Assembly: GCA_905204935.1 (NCBI GenBank)
Contig: CAJLBJ010000020.1
Location: 1-42,444, forward strand
Direction of reading: 5' to 3'
Length of the DNA: 42,444 bases
Source: an uncultured Lactobacillus sp.
GTDB taxonomy: Bacteria > Bacillota > Bacilli > Lactobacillales > Lactobacillaceae
Part shown: piece by piece, positions 22,631-30,523 of the stretch
How the letters are laid out: the number at the start of each line of letters is the position of its first letter
Position numbering within the stretch: the first letter of the stretch is position 1
Program-made: the position numbers and the translations under genes
Notes under the pieces: model-generated
Database searches by the model: none
Told to the model about the DNA's origin: nothing
What the model saw: only the letters and a program-made list of their open reading frames with translations

Positions 22631-22650
22631 TGATTACAAATTTGTAATCA
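22631..22650. repeat. Perfect 20-bp palindrome between the DeoR gene and bioY
   Basis: TGATTACAAA is followed directly by its exact complement TTTGTAATCA, with a short T run after it. It could be an operator or a weak terminator of the DeoR gene. The stem is A/T-rich and has no loop, which favours an operator. Confidence 0.6.
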
Positions 22651-22654
22651 ATTT

Positions 22655-22709
22655 TTGTTAACCTTTTTTAAAAAATAAGTTGACTAAAATACCAGATATA
22701 GGGTATATT
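22655..22709 (+). promoter_or_regulatory. bioY promoter with a possible BirA-like biotin operator
   Basis: Promoter: TTGACT (22680-22685), 18-base spacer, TATATT (22704-22709). Overlapping it, TTGTTAACC (22655-22663), then 14 bases, then AGTTGACTA (22678-22686), an imperfect inverted copy. This has the layout of Firmicutes BirA boxes and would cover the -35 box. The right half matches at only 6 of 9 bases, so the operator is tentative. Confidence 0.45.
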
Positions 22710-22745
22710 AAGGATACATTTTTAGACAAAGAGGTTGATTTATTA

Positions 22746-23267
22746 ATGAAAAAACTTAATTTACGCTATCTAACACTCTCAGGTATATTATTGGCTGTAT
22801 TAATTGTTTGTGCTCAATTAACGATTCCATTGCCGATTGTACCCTTGACATTACAAACACTAGCTGTTGGTTTAGTTGCTTCATTACTACCAGTTAATTA
22901 TGCACTAGAAGTTATTGTTGCTTATTTACTTTTAGGGATTTTAGGAGTACCCGTATTTGCAAGTTTCAGTAGTGGCTTTGGGATTATTGTTGGTCCAACT
23001 GGAGGATATTTGTTAACTTTCTTATTATATGTATTGATAACTGCTAGCATTTTACGTTTTAAACAAAGAACTTTTCTAACTTTATTTTGTGCCAATATTT
23101 TAGGGGCATTGGCACAACTATTTTTTGGAGCTTTATGGATGATTCCTGTGCTAAAGATTAGTTTAACCGCAACTTTATTAACAGGTGTAGTTCCATTTAT
23201 TTTACCAGCAATTATTAAAGTAATCTTAGTTTGCTTAATCGTCCAAAAATTACCAAAAACAATATAG
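22746..23267 (+). CDS. bioY: Biotin transporter substrate-binding protein BioY
   Basis: S component of an ECF-type vitamin transporter that captures biotin in the membrane. The 173-residue product has about six membrane helices with the family motifs TIPLPIVPLTLQTLAVG and GPTGGYLL. I chose ATG 22746, with AAAGAGG upstream; the longer in-frame reading begins in the promoter -35 box. No energising EcfA/EcfT genes are adjacent, so it should use the shared group II module encoded elsewhere. No biotin synthesis genes are in view, so it probably scavenges. Confidence 0.95.
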   Translation: MKKLNLRYLTLSGILLAVLIVCAQLTIPLPIVPLTLQTLAVGLVASLLPVNYALEVIVAYLLLGILGVPVFASFSSGFGIIVGPTGGYLLTFLLYVLITASILRFKQRTFLTLFCANILGALAQLFFGALWMIPVLKISLTATLLTGVVPFILPAIIKVILVCLIVQKLPKTI

Positions 23268-23275
23268 TTTTATTG

Positions 23276-23303
23276 AAAAAGAGCGCTTTTGACGCTCTTT
23301 TTT
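23276..23303 (+). terminator. Terminator of bioY
   Basis: AAAAAGAGCG pairs with CGCTCTTTTT, followed by T. Confidence 0.9.
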
Positions 23304-23378
23304 ACTTGTTAAAACATTTCATTTACCATTATATTAGAGTATAATAAAAATTAACTTGAACTAATGAGGATGAAACAT

Positions 23379-24545
23379 ATGAATTTACAAAATAAATTTA
23401 ACCATAAAATTGAAGAAATTGCTGTTTCTGATATTCGTCAATTTGATACTCAAGTCAGCTCAATTCCTGATATTATCAAGCTGACATTAGGTGAACCTGA
23501 TTTTAATACGCCTCAACATATTAAACAAGCTGCGATTGAGGCAATTCAAGCTGATTACTCACATTACACACCAAATGCTGGTATTCCTGAATTACGTACA
23601 GCCGTTGCTAAATATTTCAATCAAAAATATTCTTTAAATTATCAAGATAATCAAGTTATTGCTACTATTGGAGCTACTGAAGCTATCAGCACTAGCCTAC
23701 AAACAATTTTAAATCCTGGAGATACAGTACTAATTCCAACACCTGTTTTTCCTATCTATATGCCGGTTACTAATCTTAATCATGCAGATTATGTAACAAT
23801 CGATACAAGTGATGATGGATTTGTTTTAACTTCTCAAAGACTTAAAGAAGTATTAGCGCAAAACAAAGATAAGAATATTAAAGCACTGGTTTTAGTTTAT
23901 CCAAGTAATCCAACAGGTGTTACTTATAGCAAAGAACAACTTGAACAATTAGCAATAGTGCTTAAAGAAGCTGGAATTTGGGTAATTTGTGATGAAATCT
24001 ATGCAGAACTAACATATAATACTAATCATGTTTCTTTGGCTCAGTTTATTCCCGAACAAGTTATTTTAATTTCTGGTTTATCAAAATCTCATGCAATGAC
24101 TGGTTGGCGAATGGGCTTTATCCTTGCTCCAACGGATTTTGTTCAACAAGCTGTCAAAGCACACCAATACATGGTAACTGCAACTACCAATAACGTTCAG
24201 TATGCCGCATTAGAAGCCATGAAAAATGGACAAAATGATAGTTTAGCGATGAAAGAACAATACATTAAACGTAGAGACTTTATGAAACAAGCTTTAGAAG
24301 AAGTCGGTTTTGAAATGGCAAGTCCTGACGGTGCATTTTATCTTTTTGCTAAGATTCCTACTAAATTTGGTACTGATTCCTGGCATTTTGTACGTGAACT
24401 GGCACAAAAAGCCAAAGTTGCTTTAATCCCTGGTATTTCCTTTGGTCCTGGTGGGGAAGGCTATGTACGTTTAAGCTATGCCGCATCAATGGAAGACTTG
24501 AAGACTGCGGCTAAAAGAATTCAAGATTATGTAAAATCATGTTAG
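23379..24545 (+). CDS. Pyridoxal-phosphate aminotransferase, class I/II (AraT/PatA-like)
   Basis: A fold-type I aminotransferase of 388 residues. PLP contacts are visible: N177 in YPSNPTG, D205 and Y208 in CDEIYAE, and the Schiff-base lysine K236 in SGLSKSHAMTGWRMGF. It resembles the lactobacillal aromatic or N-acetyl-diaminopimelate aminotransferases; substrate cannot be fixed from motifs. I chose ATG 23379 because GAGG lies about 9 bases before it. A TATAAT at 23340-23345 is the likely -10 box. It lies 13 bp before murI and is probably co-transcribed, which would fit a link to wall amino acids. Confidence 0.9.
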   Translation: MNLQNKFNHKIEEIAVSDIRQFDTQVSSIPDIIKLTLGEPDFNTPQHIKQAAIEAIQADYSHYTPNAGIPELRTAVAKYFNQKYSLNYQDNQVIATIGATEAISTSLQTILNPGDTVLIPTPVFPIYMPVTNLNHADYVTIDTSDDGFVLTSQRLKEVLAQNKDKNIKALVLVYPSNPTGVTYSKEQLEQLAIVLKEAGIWVICDEIYAELTYNTNHVSLAQFIPEQVILISGLSKSHAMTGWRMGFILAPTDFVQQAVKAHQYMVTATTNNVQYAALEAMKNGQNDSLAMKEQYIKRRDFMKQALEEVGFEMASPDGAFYLFAKIPTKFGTDSWHFVRELAQKAKVALIPGISFGPGGEGYVRLSYAASMEDLKTAAKRIQDYVKSC

Positions 24546-24558
24546 GAAATATAGCATT

Positions 24559-25338
24559 ATGAAATTAACCAAAAAACAACCAATAGGTGTATTTGACTCT
24601 GGACTAGGGGGCATCAGTGTTTTAAAAGAACTGCATAAATTGATGCCTAATGAAGATTTTATTTTTTTTGGTGATTCTAAAAATGCACCTTATGGGACTA
24701 AGACCGTTGAAGAAGTTCAAAATTTGAGTCAACAAATCGTCACTAAATTCTTACAGCAAAACGTTAAAGCTGTTGTGATTGCTTGTAATACAGCCACTAG
24801 TGCAGCCGCTAAAAAGTTACGTTTAACTTATCCTGAATTACCAATTATAGGTCTTGAACCTGCCGTAAAACCGGCGACATTATTAAAACCCCATGCTAAA
24901 ATCTTAGTGATGGCTACTGAATTAACTTTAAGAGAAGTTAAATTTAATGATCTAATACAACAATTTGCAAACCAAGCGATAATTTATAAACTACCAGCTT
25001 CTAAACTCGTTGAATTTATTGAAAAAGGAGATACATCTTCTGTTGAGTTACATGCTTATCTTTTAGACTTATTAACTCCTTACTGTCAAAAAGTCGATGC
25101 TGTAGTTTTAGGATGTACGCATTTTCCGTTTGCTCGCCGTGTAATTCAAGAAATCATGGGACCTGATACTGCAATCATTGATGGTGGTAATGGGGCAGCT
25201 CGTGAACTAAAAAGAGTTTTACAAGTCAAAGACTTATTACAAGACCATACTCATGCTGGAAGTGTTTGTTTTGAAAATAGTTTACAAACACAAACTGAAA
25301 TTCAATTAAGTCGTAAGCTCTTTGAAAATGATTTTTAA
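24559..25338 (+). CDS. murI: Glutamate racemase
   Basis: Makes D-glutamate for peptidoglycan. The 259-residue product has the family start GVFDSGLGGISVL and the two catalytic cysteines C76 in ACNTATSAA and C186 in GCTHFPF. AGGAAA precedes ATG 24559 at a slightly long distance. It follows the aminotransferase closely and ends in a terminator. Confidence 0.97.
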   Translation: MKLTKKQPIGVFDSGLGGISVLKELHKLMPNEDFIFFGDSKNAPYGTKTVEEVQNLSQQIVTKFLQQNVKAVVIACNTATSAAAKKLRLTYPELPIIGLEPAVKPATLLKPHAKILVMATELTLREVKFNDLIQQFANQAIIYKLPASKLVEFIEKGDTSSVELHAYLLDLLTPYCQKVDAVVLGCTHFPFARRVIQEIMGPDTAIIDGGNGAARELKRVLQVKDLLQDHTHAGSVCFENSLQTQTEIQLSRKLFENDF

Positions 25339-25342
25339 TCTT

Positions 25343-25376
25343 AAGGGGATCATCTAGTTTTAGATGATGCCTTTTT
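25343..25376 (+). terminator. Terminator after murI
   Basis: AAGGGGATCATCTA pairs with TAGATGATGCCTT, with a small internal mismatch, followed by T5. The downstream ribosome site begins just after it. Confidence 0.75.
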
Positions 25377-25397
25377 CTTTAAAAAGGAGGAAATAAC

Positions 25398-25916
25398 ATG
25401 CAACTTTATTACGTTAGAAAAGCAAATGATGCTGATTTAGCGCAAATTTCGGAAATATTTGAACAAGCTAAAAGTATTTTAAAACAAGATGGTAGTCCTC
25501 AATGGCAAAATGGAGCACCAACCTTAATGGACTTTAAAAACGATATTGCTAAACAGCAATGCTACGTTTTAATCGTTAATCAAGAGGTAGCAGGAATGGC
25601 TACTCTTCAAATTGGACCAGATCCAAATTATAAAGTAATCAGTAATGGATTTTGGGAGCAAACTTCAGATTATATGGTGATTCATCGCGTCGCAATAGCA
25701 TTTAAATATAGCGGATTACATCTCAATGAGTTTTTCTTTAGTAATTTATTAACACTTTGTCGCCAAAATTTTAAACGTGTACGTATTGATACCCATGAAC
25801 GAAATCTTAAAATGCAACATATTTTAAACAAATTTGGTTTTAAAGAATGCGGCGTAATCAACGTCAACGATCCTGTTGATCCAAAACGCAAAGCTTACGA
25901 ATTAATCATGAATTAA
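25398..25916 (+). CDS. GNAT family N-acetyltransferase
   Basis: A 172-residue GNAT-fold protein. The region MVIHRVAIAFKYSG (about 93-106) corresponds to strand 4 and the acetyl-CoA loop, but the usual Q/RxxGxG/A is replaced by a poorly matching FKYSGLHLN, so cofactor binding may be altered. The C-terminal half (RVRIDTHERNLKMQHILNKFGF) is typical. AAAGGAGG lies before the ATG. It leads a close-spaced run GNAT-HAD-MazG-HAD. The substrate is unknown. Confidence 0.85.
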   Translation: MQLYYVRKANDADLAQISEIFEQAKSILKQDGSPQWQNGAPTLMDFKNDIAKQQCYVLIVNQEVAGMATLQIGPDPNYKVISNGFWEQTSDYMVIHRVAIAFKYSGLHLNEFFFSNLLTLCRQNFKRVRIDTHERNLKMQHILNKFGFKECGVINVNDPVDPKRKAYELIMN

Positions 25917-25930
25917 AAAGAGGAAATAAC

Positions 25931-26620
25931 ATGACACAAAAATATACAGATTTATTATTTGATTTAGATGATACATTGCTTGATTTTGGAGCAACTGAAA
26001 CTCAAGCTCTCAGGCTTCTTTTTGCAACGTATAATCTTGAAATGACACCACAACTGGAAAAAGACTATAAAAAGTTTAATCAAAGTCTATGGAAAAAACT
26101 TGAATTAGGGACGCTTTCACGTAAGGAATTATTAGAAAAACGTTTTTCTACATTTTTTAAAGAACATTTAGCTTTAGATGTCGACGGGATTGCTACTGGA
26201 AAACAGTATACTTCTTTTTTAGCTCAAGGACATCAACAGATCAAAGGAGCTAAAGAATTGCTACAAGATCTTAAAAAAGCTGGTTATCAACTACATGTTG
26301 TAACAAACGGAAATAAAAACATTCAATATAAGCGTTTAGATGATTCACATTTCAACCGATTTTTTGATACAATCTTTATTTCAGAAGAAATTGGTTATCA
26401 AAAACCTACAAAACAGTTTTTTGAACATGTTTTTAATAAACTTGACTTAGTTCCTAATCAAGCAATTATTATTGGAGACTCTTTATCATCAGATATTAAA
26501 GGAGGAATCAATGCGGGGATTGATACACTTTGGTATAATCCAGCACAAATTACTAACAATTCAACTATTCAGCCAACCTATGAGATTCACAAACTTGAAC
26601 AAATTAAAGAAATTGTATAA
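25931..26620 (+). CDS. HAD phosphatase of the YjjG/YfnB type
   Basis: A 229-residue HAD hydrolase. Motif I is DLDDTLLDF (nucleophile D13 region), motif II TNG near residue 125, and motif IV is GDSLSSDIKGG. The helical cap resembles YjjG (YfnB) nucleotidases, which clear non-canonical pyrimidine monophosphates in E. coli. This is an inference from similarity. It starts 14 bp after the GNAT gene with AAAGAGGAAA upstream. Confidence 0.88.
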   Translation: MTQKYTDLLFDLDDTLLDFGATETQALRLLFATYNLEMTPQLEKDYKKFNQSLWKKLELGTLSRKELLEKRFSTFFKEHLALDVDGIATGKQYTSFLAQGHQQIKGAKELLQDLKKAGYQLHVVTNGNKNIQYKRLDDSHFNRFFDTIFISEEIGYQKPTKQFFEHVFNKLDLVPNQAIIIGDSLSSDIKGGINAGIDTLWYNPAQITNNSTIQPTYEIHKLEQIKEIV

Positions 26621-26663
26621 TGAAATATGTAAATTTGTTATATACAAATAAGGAGAAACGTTT

Positions 26664-26981
26664 ATGAATTATCAAGAAACACTAAAGATTTTAACTACAT
26701 TTCGTGATGAACGGGGATGGCAAAAGTATCATAATCTAAAAGATTTAGCTTTATCGGTAAATCTAGAGGCTAGCGAGATATTAGAAATTTTTCAATGGCA
26801 AGATTCTTCTCAAAAACTCGATGACAAACAACTAGAACATCTTAAAGAAGAAATTGCTGACACATTAATTTATCTTTTCTTTATGTGTGATAAATTAAAC
26901 ATTGATCCAGGAGATATCATTGCTCAAAAAATGCAACGTAATCAAAAACGTCATTGGAAAATTAATGATGACGAACTATAG
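26664..26981 (+). CDS. MazG-like nucleotide pyrophosphohydrolase
   Basis: A 105-residue single-domain MazG-fold protein that should hydrolyse nucleoside triphosphates to monophosphates and pyrophosphate. Metal-binding acidic motifs are visible in EASEILEIFQW (about 33-43) and KEEIADTLIY (about 61-70). AAGGAG precedes ATG 26664. The neighbours (a YjjG-like nucleotidase upstream and a Cof-type HAD downstream) suggest a nucleotide-cleaning or housekeeping group. Confidence 0.9.
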   Translation: MNYQETLKILTTFRDERGWQKYHNLKDLALSVNLEASEILEIFQWQDSSQKLDDKQLEHLKEEIADTLIYLFFMCDKLNIDPGDIIAQKMQRNQKRHWKINDDEL

Positions 26982-27051
26982 TATTTATTGTAATTTCATC
27001 TTAAATAATCTATCATATTTTATGTAAATGATTTCAAAGAGGTGACTTTTC

Positions 27052-27843
27052 ATGATTAAAGCTGTTGCAGTCGATATGGATGGAACATTTTTAAATTCTG
27101 TTAAAAACTACAATCGGCCAAAATTCGCTTATTTATTTGATAAAATGCAACAACGTAATATTAAGTTTATCGTTGCAAGTGGTAATCAATATTATCAACT
27201 GCGTTCTTATTTTCCCGATCACTGGAATGATATTACCTTTATTGCAGAAAATGGGGCGTATATTTTGCACGGACAAGAAGAAATCTTTTGTGGTGCATTC
27301 AAAGCAAGTGCTTTAGATACAATTTTTGCTACACTTGCGGATTTACCCGAAATTAAAGTAGGAATATGTGGTAAAAAAAGTTCTTATGTTTTAGCAACAC
27401 AAGATAAAGCATATATTGAAAGATTAGGCTTTTTTTGTCCTCGTTTACAAGTTATCGATAATATATCTCAAATTAACGATCAACTTTTTAAATTTACTCT
27501 TAGCGTACCTAAAAACCAAACACAAAAATACCAAGATTATTTAAATCTCAAACTCGCAGGCAATGCGGTCGCTACTTCTAGCGGACATGGAGAAATTGAT
27601 TTAATTATTCCAGGTCTAAATAAAGCTTGGGGGTTGAATCACGTTTTAAAAGGTTGGAATTTAAGTGCCAAAGATTTAGCAGCGTTTGGTGATGGAGGAA
27701 ATGACCTTGAAATGTTGACATTAGCTAACCATAGTTACGCAATGGCTAATTCATTACCAGAGGTATTCAAGGTAGCCAAGCATGTTGCTCCTTCAAACGA
27801 TGAAGATGGCGTCTTAGACACTTTGGAAATTTTGTTGCATTAA
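27052..27843 (+). CDS. Cof-type HAD-IIB phosphatase
   Basis: A 263-residue HAD-IIB hydrolase likely acting on sugar or cofactor phosphates. Motif I is VDMDGTFLN (nucleophile D8), and the C-terminal motif is AFGDGGNDLEML. The variable C2 cap lies between them. AAAGAGGTGA precedes the ATG. Family members are promiscuous, so no substrate is proposed. Confidence 0.92.
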   Translation: MIKAVAVDMDGTFLNSVKNYNRPKFAYLFDKMQQRNIKFIVASGNQYYQLRSYFPDHWNDITFIAENGAYILHGQEEIFCGAFKASALDTIFATLADLPEIKVGICGKKSSYVLATQDKAYIERLGFFCPRLQVIDNISQINDQLFKFTLSVPKNQTQKYQDYLNLKLAGNAVATSSGHGEIDLIIPGLNKAWGLNHVLKGWNLSAKDLAAFGDGGNDLEMLTLANHSYAMANSLPEVFKVAKHVAPSNDEDGVLDTLEILLH

Positions 27844-27848
27844 AAAGA

Positions 27849-27879
27849 TTGCATTAGAGTAACTCTAAACTTTTATAAT
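27849..27879 (+). promoter_or_regulatory. Promoter of the DXS-like gene with an internal palindrome
   Basis: TTGCAT (27849-27854) and TATAAT (27874-27879) are separated by 19 bases. That spacer holds TTAGAGT-A-ACTCTAA (27854-27868), a perfect dyad. A repressor bound there would block RNA polymerase. The long spacer also suggests that activation might be needed. Confidence 0.5.
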
Positions 27880-27920
27880 TGTCACTGTACAATAAATATT
27901 TTGATATGGAAGTGATTAAA

Positions 27921-29675
27921 ATGAATCAGCATCCTGAATTTTTACTAAATCAGGTAAATCAACCCCAAGATATTAAAAACTTTACACTCGAGCAATTAAA
28001 ACAATTAGCCAGCGAAATGCGCCAATTAGTTTTAGAAAAAGATGCAGCAATCGGTGGACATGTTGGTCCTAACTTAGGAATAATGGAAACAACATTAGCT
28101 TTCCATTATGTTTTTGATTCTCCTAAAGATAAGATTGTCTGGGATGTATCCCACCTAGCTTATGGACATAAGATGTTAACTGGTAGAAAAAATGGTTTCT
28201 TAGATCCTGAACAATATGATGAGGTTTCTGGTTATACTAGTCCAGATGAAAGTGAACATGATTTTTATACTATTGGGCATACCTCTACTTCTGTGAGCTT
28301 AGCAGTAGGGATGGCTAAAGCTCGTGATCTCTTAAATCAAAAAGAAAACATTATCGCATTGATTGGCGATGGTTCTTTAAGTGGTGGGATGGCCTTTGAG
28401 GCTTTAAACAATGGAGCAACTTTAAATTCAAACTTTATTGTTATTGTCAATGATAATCAAATGTCAATTGATGAAAATCAAGGTGGAATTTATCAAGGTC
28501 TTGCTAAATTGCGTGAAACCAATGGCACAGATCCTAATAATCCATTTATTGCCATGGGATATGATTACAAATATGTTGCTGATGGTAATAATTTGGCTGA
28601 CATGATTGAGGCTTTTAGAAGCATCAAAGATATTGACCATCCAATTGTTTTACACATCAATACACTTAAAGGAAAAGGTTATAAGTTAGCTGAAGAAAAT
28701 AAGATGGCTTTCCATTGGCGTGCTGCATTTAATCTTGAAACTGGCGAATTACTCAATCCACAAACACAAGAAACTTACAATGATGTTATCTTAGATCAAT
28801 TAGATCAAAAAGTAGCTGCTGGTATGCCAATCGTAGCAATCACTGCAGCTATTCCAGGAAGTTTTAACCTTAAGAAATTCGAAGCTAAACATCCAGCCAA
28901 TTACGTCGATGTCGGTATTGCAGAGCAACATTCAATTGCATTTGCAACTGGTTTAGCTAAACGTGGTGCACGTCCGGTAGTATTCCAAAGTAGCACATTT
29001 TTACAAAGAGCTTATGATCAACTTTCACATGATATGGCCCTAAATGAACAACCAGTGGTGCTAATCGTTGATGGTGGAATAAATGGTGGATCACGAACAC
29101 ATTTAGGAATGTTTGATATTCCTTATCTTACAAGCATCCCTAACATTGAATATTTAGCCCCAACTAATAAAGAAGAACTACAAAGCATGCTAGATTGGGC
29201 CTTGACACAAAGCGATAAGCCTGTCGTAATTCGTAAACCAAGTGGTCCTGTCTATAGCGGTGCTGTTACACAAAATTCATATGATGAAATTTCATATGAC
29301 ATTGTACAAGAAGGCAGTAAAATTGCTTTAATTGGTTTAGGTGACTTCTTAGACTTGGCTAAAAAGGCTGCTCAACAATTAGAAGATTGTTTTGGTGTAA
29401 AGCCAACTATTATCAATCCTAAATCCGCAACTTCTTTAGATGCAAAGTTACTCAATCAAGTAGCTAAAACATATCAAGTTATTGCAACTCTCGAAAATGG
29501 CAGTCTTTCTGGTGGATTTGGCGAAAAAATTGCCCACTTCTTTGCCGCTTCAAATACTAAAGTTTTATTATTCGGAGCACAAAAACAATTCACTGATTGT
29601 AGTAAAGATCAACTATTATCGCAAAACCATTTAACAGCTGAATTAATTGCTAAAGATATCAGTTCATATCTTTAA
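27921..29675 (+). CDS. 1-deoxy-D-xylulose-5-phosphate synthase-like, thiamine diphosphate enzyme
   Basis: A 584-residue transketolase-superfamily enzyme most like DXP synthase, though shorter than the usual ~620. The ThDP motif is GDGSLSGG (149-156) with VNDN at 177-180. The catalytic glutamate is E335 in VGIAEQH, and STFLQRAYDQ (358-367) is typical of DXS. Yet the conserved RAGxVGxDGPTHxG region reads GGINGGSRTHLG (385-396) and YPRG reads KPSG (439-442), so substrate-phosphate contacts seem changed. I chose ATG 27921, after GGAAGTGA. No DXP reductoisomerase, thiamine or pyridoxal genes are near, and lactobacilli generally make isoprenoids by mevalonate. The true substrate is open. Confidence 0.8.
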   Translation: MNQHPEFLLNQVNQPQDIKNFTLEQLKQLASEMRQLVLEKDAAIGGHVGPNLGIMETTLAFHYVFDSPKDKIVWDVSHLAYGHKMLTGRKNGFLDPEQYDEVSGYTSPDESEHDFYTIGHTSTSVSLAVGMAKARDLLNQKENIIALIGDGSLSGGMAFEALNNGATLNSNFIVIVNDNQMSIDENQGGIYQGLAKLRETNGTDPNNPFIAMGYDYKYVADGNNLADMIEAFRSIKDIDHPIVLHINTLKGKGYKLAEENKMAFHWRAAFNLETGELLNPQTQETYNDVILDQLDQKVAAGMPIVAITAAIPGSFNLKKFEAKHPANYVDVGIAEQHSIAFATGLAKRGARPVVFQSSTFLQRAYDQLSHDMALNEQPVVLIVDGGINGGSRTHLGMFDIPYLTSIPNIEYLAPTNKEELQSMLDWALTQSDKPVVIRKPSGPVYSGAVTQNSYDEISYDIVQEGSKIALIGLGDFLDLAKKAAQQLEDCFGVKPTIINPKSATSLDAKLLNQVAKTYQVIATLENGSLSGGFGEKIAHFFAASNTKVLLFGAQKQFTDCSKDQLLSQNHLTAELIAKDISSYL

Positions 29676-29683
29676 TTGTTTTT

Positions 29684-29714
29684 AAGACGCACTGACAAGC
29701 AGTGTGTCTTTTTT
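29684..29714 (+). terminator. Terminator of the DXS-like gene
   Basis: AAGACGCACTG pairs with CAGTGTGTCTT across 5 bases, followed by T residues. Confidence 0.9.
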
Positions 29715-29758
29715 ATTGCAAAGAAAAAAACTCTTTTTTTCTAATTAGTGTTTTTTCG

Positions 29759-29767
29759 TGATATAAT
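29759..29767 (+). promoter_or_regulatory. Extended -10 promoter of the uncharacterised gene at 29802
   Basis: TGATATAAT is an extended -10 box 34 bases before the start codon. No convincing -35 box is seen. Confidence 0.5.
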
Positions 29768-29801
29768 TACACAAATAAATATTATTTAAAGGAGGTTCAT
29801 G

Positions 29802-30272
29802 ATGATTGAAAGCATTCGTCTAAAACGACAAACTACAAATCCACTTAGTATAGGAGAAGTCATTGATTATCGCGGGGCGACCTTTGTGATTACACATATT
29901 TTAGGAATTGAAGTAGTCGGTAAACACCTCCCCAATCCAACTGTTGTTTACTATTGTCTAGGTCAACAATTCGGCACACCCGATCTTTCTAGTGAATATT
30001 TACCAACTTTAACCGAATTATCATTTAAATCAGATCAGTTCGATAATTTGCCCGAAGTGGGTGAAATCTTTTTTGACAATGCACTAGGCATCTGGGTTAA
30101 TATCGATGAAATAACCAATGTGCGTTTTGAAGATACTGAGATGTTTATCACATTCAAGTTTAGCCCTGTCCCTGAATGGTCTAAAGAACAGTTAACACAA
30201 GCCATGAATAGACATCGATTAAACAGAATGAAGTTAGTTCGTAAAGACACCAATCAAGCGCATAACTTTTAA
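29802..30272 (+). CDS. Uncharacterised 156-residue cytosolic protein
   Basis: I do not recognise this protein. It has no signal peptide or membrane helix. The first ~60 residues look beta-rich, with IGEVIDYRGATFVITHILGIEVVG suggesting a small barrel. Acidic stretches follow, and the C terminus is basic and helical (MNRHRLNRMKLVRKD). Of two overlapping ATGs (29799 and 29802), the second is better spaced from GGAGG (6 bases). It has its own promoter and terminator, so it is a single-gene unit and very likely expressed. Codon use looks like its neighbours. Confidence 0.8.
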   Translation: MIESIRLKRQTTNPLSIGEVIDYRGATFVITHILGIEVVGKHLPNPTVVYYCLGQQFGTPDLSSEYLPTLTELSFKSDQFDNLPEVGEIFFDNALGIWVNIDEITNVRFEDTEMFITFKFSPVPEWSKEQLTQAMNRHRLNRMKLVRKDTNQAHNF

Positions 30273-30299
30273 ACCTACTATAAAACTAGTAGGTTTTTT
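30271..30299 (+). terminator. Terminator of the gene at 29802
   Basis: AAACCTACTA pairs with TAGTAGGTTT, followed by more T residues. The stem begins inside the stop codon. Confidence 0.9.
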
Positions 30300-30384
30300 T
30301 AGTTGATATAAAATAACTTTATAATATAATTAAATTTTTTTTTGCATTTTTCGGCTTAAAATAACGCTTTTTTCTATAGAAAAA

Positions 30385-30414
30385 TTAGCACAAAACAAAA
30401 GAAAATGCTATAAT
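30385..30414 (+). promoter_or_regulatory. Promoter for the panE-like/PfoR-like pair
   Basis: TTAGCA (30385-30390), 18-base spacer, TATAAT (30409-30414) with extended TGC. The transcript would have a leader of about 100 bases before the start codon; I see no recognisable riboswitch in it. Confidence 0.6.
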
Positions 30415-30523
30415 TCTATTTGTGATATTCAGCACATATTCATCAAATTTTACTTTTATTGAGTATAACATACTGTTTATGTTGCTGTAAAAATCAATTA
30501 TTTTCTTAGAGGAGGAGTTTGTT

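Noticed and set aside
26616..26621. TATAAT over the stop codon of the YjjG-like gene as a promoter for the MazG-like gene
   Set aside because: The best -35 box (TTGAAC) is only 15 bases away and A/T-rich sequence gives such matches by chance; read-through from upstream is enough.
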